This document shows positions 7,943 to 13,513 of a stretch of DNA of 13,513 nt, in pieces; within the stretch, counting starts at the first letter, position 1, and the number at the start of each line of letters is the position of its first letter. The DNA is from Endomicrobium sp. GTDB lineage: Bacteria; Elusimicrobiota; Endomicrobiia; Endomicrobiales; Endomicrobiaceae. The stretch spans positions 1 through 13,513 of the forward strand of contig JAITKL010000025.1 in the NCBI GenBank assembly GCA_031278405.1, in the 5' to 3' direction. A program made the position numbers and the translations under genes. The notes beneath the pieces were generated by a model that had not been told where the DNA came from, made no database searches, and saw nothing but the letters and a program-made list of their open reading frames with translations.

Positions 7943-8305
7943 ATTAGCATATATTACGGATTTTATAGGACAAGTTCCAATGATACATATAGATACCACA
8001 AACAAAAAAATAACATCTTCTATCTTCATTTTGAAATAAATAAATCAAGAGAAATTCTGAGACTCTTACACGAAATACAAAGTATTAAAAAAATCACAAT
8101 CAATGTTATCCTCACCATTTTAACGACAAAAAATTATGAATCATTCCTAACTCAAGCATAAAATGGATTAATCTTGGGGCACTTCAGAATGCAGAATGAC
8201 TGCCTCTCAAAAAAAATAATTATTGAAAATCGTTTTCCAGAAACGGAAATTCTTAATAGAGAAAGAGCTACTATTAGGACACGATTACAAATTAAGATAT
8301 TATAA
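7943..8305 (+). pseudogene. Unidentified pseudogene fragment with one internal stop
   Basis: One plus-strand frame stays open from 7943 to 8305 except for a single TAA at 8159-8161: 72 codons, the stop, then 47 codons ending at TAA 8303-8305. About nine stops would be expected by chance in such AT-rich DNA. The translation is polar and protein-like (for example FEINKSREILRLLHEIQS, and after the stop IIIENRFPETEILNRERAT). An overlapping frame contains DRLAYITDFIGQVPMIHIDT, which might be the 5' continuation after a frameshift. I do not recognise the family. Confidence 0.35.
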
Positions 8306-8453
8306 AAAGTTAAGAATAGAAATGTATATAAATTTATAAACAGAAGAATTCAATCAAAAAAAATCTAAAGCAATAGACATAGTATTATTCAAAGTATAAT
8401 CCTCAAGAGTTAAAATAGCTTATACGGAATAAAGAGCTTTTATCACAATAAAA

Positions 8454-8939
8454 CCAAATTGTCTCTCTGTATAATTTCATCAGATTCTTAATTATCTATG
8501 GTTTTTGTCCTTTATTTTTTTCAACAACACTGCTGTCATAATTAGTTAAACCTCTGGCAAAGTCATTTTTGGTTTCGGTATTAGCTATATTTGCTGTATC
8601 TCCCTCCCCTATGAAAAGTCCTGCTTATTTTGATAATACCTACAGAGAGCAAACTTTTACTTTTGGATAATAAAGTCACTGCTTTATTGTCAACGAAATT
8701 AAACATTCAAAGTGTTCCTACTTTTATTTTTATCTTGTGCTTTTAGGTTTAGAACAACACATGCCAAGCTTTGCTCAATCCACACCGAACTACGCCCAAG
8801 CTTGCAATTACAATTTTGTAATTATCGTTTTGAAGTTCAGAAAGACACTGGTCTAAATTAAATATATATATTCTCTGTTTAATTAAACCATCTTTAGACG
8901 TAAGCATGTTTGTCCCGACTTTTTTATTACTAATCTCAT
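8454..8939 (-). pseudogene. proB: Degraded glutamate 5-kinase gene
   Basis: Glutamate 5-kinase makes glutamyl phosphate, the first step of proline synthesis. The minus strand carries both ends of this enzyme and no middle. N-terminal part: ATG 8939 reads MRLVIK, then one base is missing in an A-run (about 8920-8926), then VGTNMLTSKDG, LSELQNDNYKIVIASLG and GCGLSK (normally SSGAV...G), ending at TAA 8751-8749. C-terminal part: from 8706, VDNKAVTLLSKSKSLLSVGI, then a frame change near 8620, then FIGEGDTANI and FARGLTNYDSSVVEK, which match the PUA domain (KSLLP.GI, F.RGD, ARGL..Y.S). An in-frame TAG at 8498-8496 precedes IIKNLMKLYRETI, resembling the usual tail. Roughly half of the protein, including most of the kinase domain, is deleted. 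It lies directly downstream of gatB on the same strand. The assignment rests on recalled family motifs; the gene cannot make an active enzyme. Confidence 0.8.
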
Positions 8940-9016
8940 TTTACATGCCGACTTTTAAAGCAATCATATCAAAACATGATAAATAAAATATACTTCAGAT
9001 TAAAAGCCTAAATAAC

Positions 9017-9043
9017 AAAGGAGCCGCAAAAAGAGTCTCCTTT
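9017..9043 (-). terminator. Possible terminator hairpin after gatB
   Basis: AAAGGAG and CTCCTTT form a 7-bp stem around a 13-base loop, 17 bases past the gatB stop. On the minus strand the stem is followed only by GTTATTT, not a solid U-run, so it is at best a weak intrinsic terminator. Confidence 0.35.
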
Positions 9044-9059
9044 AACTAAATATCTGCCT

Positions 9060-10514
9060 TTATGCTTTCAATTTTTCTAAAAGAATTTTATTTACAAGCT
9101 GAGGATTTGCCTGTCCTTTAGATTTTTTCATGACAAGCCCAACTATCGCTCCGATAGTTTTTTCTTTGCCTGCCTTAAATTCGGTAACAGCCTTTGCACT
9201 CTCAGTAATAGCTTCATCGCAAATCTTCATAATAACCGATTCGTCTGATATTTGAGCTAAGCCTTTTTTTTCTACTATAATTTCAGGTGGTAAAGATTTC
9301 TCATACATTTCTTCAAAAACAGTTTTTGCAATCCTACCTGAAATATCACCGCTTAAAATAAGAGACACAAGTTTAGCTAAATTTTGGCTTGAAATAGGCG
9401 ACACTGAAATATCTATTTTTGAAGCGTTGAGCTTAGCATTTAACTCAGTGAAAATCCAGTTCGCAACAGGCTTCGCTGCTGCTTTTTTATCTTGTAAAGT
9501 ATCCAAAGTTTCTTCATAATAATCCGCGATCATTCTTGTTGAAGTCAAATAATCTGCGTCATATTCTGACAAACCGTAATCGTTTATAAATCTTTTCTTT
9601 TTTGCTTTAGGAAGCTCCGGAAGCTGTTTTTTTAAATCTTCAATAAAAGAATCAGACAAATCAAAAGGAACTAAATCAGGCTCAGGGAAATATCTGTAAT
9701 CTAACGCTCCTTCTTTTGTACGCATTGACTTTGTTATTCCTTCCCCGGTTTCCCAAAGCCTGGTTTCTTGTATAAGTTTACCTCCTGATTCAAGAACTTC
9801 AGTTTGTCTTTCAACTTCGTAAGCTATTGCAGCTCTCATGCCTGATATAGAATTCATATTCTTGATTTCTATTCTTGTACCAAGCTCTTTTTGCCCAACA
9901 GGACGTATACTTATGTTTACGTCACAACGCATTTTTCCTTCTTCCATGTTGCACTCGGAAGTGTCCAAATATTCAACGATATTTTTAAGTTCGGTCAAAA
10001 ATAATAGAGCTTCTTTGGGAGAACTAAGCTCAGGCTCTGTAACAAGTTCCATAAGTCCAACGCTTGCTCTATTTAAATCAAGAAGAGAATAATCAAGTTT
10101 TCTGCTACCTATTTCGTGAACAAGCTTGCCAGCATCTTCTTCAAGATGTATCCTAGTTATATTTATAACTTTCCCTTTACCATCAACATTTATCGTGAGC
10201 TTGCCTTTTGAACACAACGGTGGCTCAGACTGTGTTATTTGATAATTTTTAGGAACATCAGGATAAAAATATTGCTTTCTTGCAAAAGTACATTGTTTGT
10301 TTATGGTAAAGTCTAAAGCAAGTCCTGTTTTAACTATAGCTTCAACAGCCTTTTTATTTAGAATAGGAATTGTTCCGGGCTGTGAAGTACATACAACGCA
10401 AGTGTTTGCATTAGGTTCTACCCCGAACTGAGTAGAACATTCACAAAAAACTTTTGATTTTGTGTTAATTTGCATATGCACTTCAAGCCCTACAACTGTT
10501 TCATATTTAGACAT
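9060..10514 (-). CDS. gatB: Asp/Glu-tRNA amidotransferase subunit B
   Basis: GatB binds mischarged Glu-tRNA-Gln or Asp-tRNA-Asn and carries out ATP-dependent activation and amidation with ammonia from GatA. The 484-residue length is standard. Seen: the N-terminal GLEVH motif (9-13), a Cys4 zinc-type site (C24, C26, C39, C42) near [25 protein letters not shown] near 78-93, [17 protein letters not shown] near 147-163, and [10 protein letters not shown] near 195-204. The C-terminal ~150 residues form the helical and YqeY-like tRNA-binding tail, with [17 protein letters not shown] near the end. ATG 10514 has an AGGA ribosome site about seven bases upstream. It is the last gene of the gat cluster, 157 bp after gatA, and may have extra transcription from that gap. 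No broken or missing signature is visible. Confidence 0.97.
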   Translation of the reverse strand: MSKYETVVGLEVHMQINTKSKVFCECSTQFGVEPNANTCVVCTSQPGTIPILNKKAVEAIVKTGLALDFTINKQCTFARKQYFYPDVPKNYQITQSEPPLCSKGKLTINVDGKGKVINITRIHLEEDAGKLVHEIGSRKLDYSLLDLNRASVGLMELVTEPELSSPKEALLFLTELKNIVEYLDTSECNMEEGKMRCDVNISIRPVGQKELGTRIEIKNMNSISGMRAAIAYEVERQTEVLESGGKLIQETRLWETGEGITKSMRTKEGALDYRYFPEPDLVPFDLSDSFIEDLKKQLPELPKAKKKRFINDYGLSEYDADYLTSTRMIADYYEETLDTLQDKKAAAKPVANWIFTELNAKLNASKIDISVSPISSQNLAKLVSLILSGDISGRIAKTVFEEMYEKSLPPEIIVEKKGLAQISDESVIMKICDEAITESAKAVTEFKAGKEKTIGAIVGLVMKKSKGQANPQLVNKILLEKLKA

Positions 10515-10671
10515 TCGTTTATCCTGTTATATATAAAGTAAATATTGCCAAAAAGTTGTTGCAACAATTCACAAAATATTCTAATAATTATTCTATTAAA
10601 CTACATAAGGAAGGTCTCAAGGCATTATTATAGATTCTTTATCTATTTTTTCATACACAATCATTAATTCT
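10515..10671. other. Gap between gatA and gatB with a palindrome
   Basis: This 157-bp gap is much longer than the other gaps in the cluster. It contains the perfect palindrome TTGTTGCAACAA (10556-10567), followed on the minus strand by CTTTTT, and a TTGGCA that could be a -35 box for gatB, although no -10 at good spacing follows. A 15-codon minus-strand reading frame (10617-10664) starts eight bases after the gatA stop but has no ribosome site. A separate gatB promoter or partial terminator is possible, not shown. Confidence 0.3.
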
Positions 10672-12129
10672 TTATAATACAGGATATTTGCTTGCATCAA
10701 ATTCGGAGATTTTTTCAAACGAATGGGCTACTTTAAAAAGTTTTGCGTCAGAAAACCTTGACCCCATAAAATGTACGCCCATTGGCATACCCATATTTGT
10801 AAAACTACAAGGCACAGTAATACCCGGAAGGCCTGCAAGGTTTGCTGCTATAAGAAAAATATCGCACTCTTCAGGCAAAATCTCGCCAAACTTTACAGGC
10901 ATCTGCAAAGTTGCAGGTGAAAATATAAAATCACATTTTTTGTATGCGTCAATTAACTGGTTTATAAACAATGTTCTCACTTTTTGGGCTTGATGGTAAC
11001 ATCTGCGGTAATTCTTTGCCCCTAAAACATAAGTTCCAAACAATATTCTCTTCTTAACTTCGTACCCTAAAGATTCTGCTCTGGATTTTGCATATTCATC
11101 GTTTAAGTTTATACCATTTGGCGATCTATGACCGTAACGAATACCATCAAAAGTTGCAATATTCGCCGAAACTTCCGCACACATAATTACCTTATACAAT
11201 GCAGGAACATATTTATATGCTGGAACGTCAATCTCAACAACTTCCGCACCCTCAAGTTTCATTTTGTTTACGCCATCATTGAAATATTTTGCTATTTCAG
11301 AATCTGTTTTATAGTCAAAAAGTTGTTTCGGCACTCCAAATTTTAAAGTTTTCAAAATATCTGAATTATCTATCTCGTTGGTATAGTCTATCTGCCCGTT
11401 AGGTTCACAAACTGGATCTCTATAATCTTTTCCAGCTATAACGCTTGTAAGCAAAGCTGCATCGGTTACATTTTTTGCAAATGTTCCTATCTGGTCAAAG
11501 GAAGATGCTAATGCGCAGACGCCGTATCTGCTTATTAAACCGTAAGATGGCTTATAACCTACTATACCGCAAAATCCAGCGGGTTGCCTTATTGAACCGC
11601 CTGTATCGGAACCCAAAGCAAACGGAACCATTCCCGAAGCAACAGCAGCGGCACTTCCGCCTGAAGAACCGCCTGGTATCCGTTCAATATCCCAAGGATT
11701 TGCAGTTTTTTGATAAGCCGATGTTTCAGTGGAGCCACCCATGGCAAATTCATCCATATTTGTTCTTCCAACAAAAATCGCGCCTGCATCTTTAAGTTTT
11801 TCTACTACCGTAGCGTCGTAGGGAGAAATATAATTTTCAAGATATTTAGATGCCGAAGTCATAGCTTCGCCTTTGACCATTATGTTATCTTTTATACCAA
11901 TCGGAACACCTTCGAGTAATCCGCACTTTGACTTTGATTTAAGTTTATTGTCAACTTCCTCAGCTTGTTTTAAGGAATGATCCTCGTTTAATTTAAGAAA
12001 AGCTTTCACTTTAGGTTCGGCTTCTCTAATACGTTCAAAACATGCTTTTATCGCGTCTTCACTTTTTATCTCGGTTGAACAAATTTTTGTCTTTAATTCT
12101 CTCACTTTCATTTTTAAGATTTCGTTCAT
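10672..12129 (-). CDS. gatA: Asp/Glu-tRNA amidotransferase subunit A (glutaminase)
   Basis: GatA is the amidase-signature subunit that hydrolyses glutamine and feeds ammonia to GatB. The 485-residue protein has the full catalytic triad: Lys80 in GVPIGIKDN, cis-Ser155 in IPGGSSGGS and the nucleophile Ser179 in GSDTGGSIRQPA. The positions agree with characterised bacterial GatA proteins to within one residue. GRTNMDEFAMGGS (121-133) and GIVGYKPSYG (187-197) are also present, as is the GITVPCSF region near the C-terminus. ATG 12129 lies nine bases after the corA stop without a clear Shine-Dalgarno site, so translation is probably coupled to corA; ATG codon 7 is an alternative start. With gatC and gatB it forms the complete enzyme. 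Confidence 0.97.
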   Translation of the reverse strand: MNEILKMKVRELKTKICSTEIKSEDAIKACFERIREAEPKVKAFLKLNEDHSLKQAEEVDNKLKSKSKCGLLEGVPIGIKDNIMVKGEAMTSASKYLENYISPYDATVVEKLKDAGAIFVGRTNMDEFAMGGSTETSAYQKTANPWDIERIPGGSSGGSAAAVASGMVPFALGSDTGGSIRQPAGFCGIVGYKPSYGLISRYGVCALASSFDQIGTFAKNVTDAALLTSVIAGKDYRDPVCEPNGQIDYTNEIDNSDILKTLKFGVPKQLFDYKTDSEIAKYFNDGVNKMKLEGAEVVEIDVPAYKYVPALYKVIMCAEVSANIATFDGIRYGHRSPNGINLNDEYAKSRAESLGYEVKKRILFGTYVLGAKNYRRCYHQAQKVRTLFINQLIDAYKKCDFIFSPATLQMPVKFGEILPEECDIFLIAANLAGLPGITVPCSFTNMGMPMGVHFMGSRFSDAKLFKVAHSFEKISEFDASKYPVL

Positions 12130-12138
12130 AGTAAGTAA

Positions 12139-13131
12139 TTAAAACCACTTTTTCTTTCTAAAGTATATAAGCATTGCTAGTATAGTTACAATCATTAATC
12201 CAACAGCAAAAAACCATGCTCCTTTTTGTCCAAATATAGTATATTCAGGAAAAAGAACATTCATTCCGTAATATCCTGACACTATAAAAACCGGCATTAA
12301 AACTGTTGCTATGATTGTTAAAAATTTCATAACTTCCGTAAGCCTTACGGTAACACTGGACATGTAAACTTCTATCAAGCTCATAACCATTTGGCTTCGC
12401 ATAACTATCGCCTGATTCATTCTTGCGCATTGAGTGTAAATATCTCTGAAATATACTAGATATTCTCTTGCGACTAAATTATTTGTAGCTCTTGTAAAAT
12501 AAATATATGCTACTTGCTGAGACTCAGCTATTTTTCTCATAGCAAAAATTACTTTCTTGATATCAAGAATTTCTTGCATATTTTCTGTCTCCGGATCTTC
12601 TAAAATATCGTCTTCAAGAGATTCTATTTTATCGTCAATTTTTTCAAGAGTGAATTCGTAACTAGAAACCACTTTGTTAAATATATTGTAAAGTAAGTTT
12701 TCAAATCTTTTCATTTCAATTTGAGTTCTGACTTTTGCCTTTTCATAAAGAGTTTCCAAAAAGAACAACTCTTCTGTATGCACAGTAATAATAAATCCCT
12801 TACCGACAAAGAAATTAAGTTCGTAGACGCTGTCTTCAAATCCTTGGAAATAGTTAGGCTTTAACTGTATGCCGTGTACAGCTCCAAAAACATAATTTTC
12901 AAATTCCTCAATTTTTGGATAATACTGCGGAAAAAGACAATCTTCAATTGACATCTCATGAAACCCAAAAGCTTCAGAAAGAAGCAAAGTTTCATCGTGT
13001 GTTAACTCGTGATTTTCAAGGTGCATATCAATCCAAGCAAGTTCAGTTTTCCTCTTGCAATCTTCTATAACTTGCAAAACATTTTCTGTGGCTGTAATTG
13101 TACCGTTGATAGAATAGATTGCTTTTAACAT
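12139..13131 (-). CDS. corA: CorA-family magnesium/divalent cation channel
   Basis: CorA proteins are homopentameric inner-membrane channels for Mg2+ (also Co2+ and Ni2+). The 330-residue protein has a large N-terminal cytoplasmic domain (about 1-255) with the long coiled stalk helix rich in Glu, Lys and Ile (EKIDDKIESLEDDILED near 163-179). A first membrane span at about 261-277 ends in the family signature YGMN (GMN at 279-281), followed by a short external loop with FPE and a second span at about 303-323. A basic tail KKKWF faces the cytoplasm. ATG 13131 lies three bases after the gatC stop with no clear ribosome site, suggesting coupled translation. Its place between gatC and gatA is unusual. 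Ion selectivity cannot be proven from sequence; a CorA-like Zn2+ or Co2+ transporter is the alternative. Confidence 0.94.
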   Translation of the reverse strand: MLKAIYSINGTITATENVLQVIEDCKRKTELAWIDMHLENHELTHDETLLLSEAFGFHEMSIEDCLFPQYYPKIEEFENYVFGAVHGIQLKPNYFQGFEDSVYELNFFVGKGFIITVHTEELFFLETLYEKAKVRTQIEMKRFENLLYNIFNKVVSSYEFTLEKIDDKIESLEDDILEDPETENMQEILDIKKVIFAMRKIAESQQVAYIYFTRATNNLVAREYLVYFRDIYTQCARMNQAIVMRSQMVMSLIEVYMSSVTVRLTEVMKFLTIIATVLMPVFIVSGYYGMNVLFPEYTIFGQKGAWFFAVGLMIVTILAMLIYFRKKKWF

Positions 13132-13134
13132 TGG

Positions 13135-13422
13135 CTACGCTATAACCCTTTTAATTTTATAAAAAGATCCTTCTCTCAAAGGAGCACTGTTTAACATTTG
13201 ATCTACAACTTCTCTCGGGCACGGTTTTACAATATCTTCTCTCCAAACATTTCTAAGCTCTGTAACATGCGTCGTAGGATTTAAACCCATAACAGCTGGT
13301 TCTTGCAAAACTTCAACATAGTCAAACATTCTGTTAATATCTGCAAGATATTTTTCCTTTTCATCTTCTTCGATATCTATTCTAGCAAGAAAAGCCGTGA
13401 TCTCAAGTTCTTCTTTTAACAT
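13135..13422 (-). CDS. gatC: Asp/Glu-tRNA amidotransferase subunit C
   Basis: GatC is the small subunit that wraps around the GatA-GatB interface and stabilises the complex. The 95-residue length is typical. Seen: the N-terminal helical part ITAFLARIDIEEDEKEKY, the helix with INRMFDYVEVLQ near 29-40, the GLNPTTHV segment near 46-53 (usual form V.PT.HV), LRNVWREDIV near 56-65, and the terminal APLREGSFYKIKRVI (usual AP....G.F.VP.V). ATG 13422 has a strong GAGGGG ribosome site eight bases upstream. It is the first gene of the cluster and is preceded by a good promoter. Confidence 0.96.
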   Translation of the reverse strand: MLKEELEITAFLARIDIEEDEKEKYLADINRMFDYVEVLQEPAVMGLNPTTHVTELRNVWREDIVKPCPREVVDQMLNSAPLREGSFYKIKRVIA

Positions 13423-13453
13423 AAATAATACCCCTCAAATTGACATTGAAAGC

Positions 13454-13482
13454 ATTATAATAAAATCAATTTTCTTTGCCAA
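13454..13482 (-). promoter_or_regulatory. Promoter of the gatC-corA-gatA-gatB operon
   Basis: On the minus strand TTGGCA (13482-13477) and TATAAT (13459-13454) are separated by exactly 17 bp, an excellent sigma70-type promoter. Transcription would start near 13447, giving a leader of about 25 bases that holds the gatC ribosome site. Confidence 0.75.
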
Positions 13483-13513
13483 ATAAACGAATATCTTTAC
13501 ACACATTAAATAA

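Larger units (their letters stand above)
7498..9059. other. About 1.56 kb without an intact gene: decayed coding DNA
   Basis: Every frame on both strands is broken by frequent stops, yet protein-like fragments survive. The right part (about 8454-8939) is a proB pseudogene on the minus strand. The left part (about 7640-8305) holds fragments that look best on the plus strand. The stretch 8306-8450 is very AT-rich and shows nothing recognisable. I found no insertion sequence ends, direct repeats, tRNA or phage genes. I searched for remains of proA, often next to proB, and found none. Confidence 0.7.

Noticed and set aside
7905..8130. Minus-strand frames resembling lipoprotein or signal-anchored proteins (for example MVRITLIVIFLILCISC)
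   Set aside because: Hydrophobic readings are expected on the strand opposite Lys/Asn/Glu-rich coding remnants; no ribosome site and the frames end after about 30-58 codons.
7640..8450. Remains of proA next to the proB pseudogene
   Set aside because: None of the gamma-glutamyl phosphate reductase signatures I know was found in the minus-strand frames read.
10617..10664. 15-codon minus-strand ORF after gatA
   Set aside because: It has no ribosome site, no recognisable sequence, and frames of this length are expected by chance.

Overview
The window is AT-rich, gene-sparse bacterial DNA carrying housekeeping genes separated by stretches of decayed coding sequence. It shows six complete recognisable family genes on the minus strand (beta-CASP hydrolase, argS, nitroreductase, gatB, gatA, gatC), a seventh minus-strand gene for a CorA-type Mg2+ channel, one large plus-strand gene (pcrA/uvrD-type helicase) and a small membrane protein gene. 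A full gatCAB set implies that Asn-tRNA and/or Gln-tRNA is made by the indirect transamidation route. Low GC, long gene-free tracts with recognisable gene debris and a broken proB gene fit a host-associated bacterium in reductive evolution. Endomicrobium-like Elusimicrobiota would fit, but that is inference, because no rRNA or other phylogenetic marker is present.

Layout. 1-459: no intact gene; a remnant runs in from the left edge, followed by a near-perfect sigma70-type promoter with nothing recognisable behind it. 460-4346 (minus): nitroreductase and argS overlap by 4 nt (ATGA), and a beta-CASP metallo-hydrolase with an N-terminal signal sequence lies about 120 nt downstream. 4347-4888: divergent intergenic region with one possible minus-strand remnant and the -10 element of the helicase gene. 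4889-7171 (plus): PcrA/UvrD helicase. 7294-7461 (minus): 55-residue single-span membrane protein. 7462-9059: about 1.6 kb without an intact gene; its right part is a degraded glutamate 5-kinase gene (proB, minus) with frameshifts, stops and a large internal deletion, and its left part holds unidentified fragments mostly readable on the plus strand. 9060-13422 (minus): gatC-corA-gatA-gatB, with a clear promoter (TTGGCA-17 bp-TATAAT) in front of gatC.

Function. GatC, GatA and GatB form the heterotrimeric tRNA-dependent amidotransferase; ArgRS charges tRNA-Arg; PcrA/UvrD works in DNA repair and conflict resolution. The CorA channel inside the gat operon could couple Mg2+ supply to translation, but may simply be co-transcribed. 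I see no CRISPR array, insertion sequence, tRNA, rRNA, phage or defence gene, and no convincing undescribed system. The most informative observations are the proB pseudogene (proline synthesis apparently lost at this locus), the corA insertion in the gat operon and the exported form of a normally cytoplasmic RNA-hydrolase fold.
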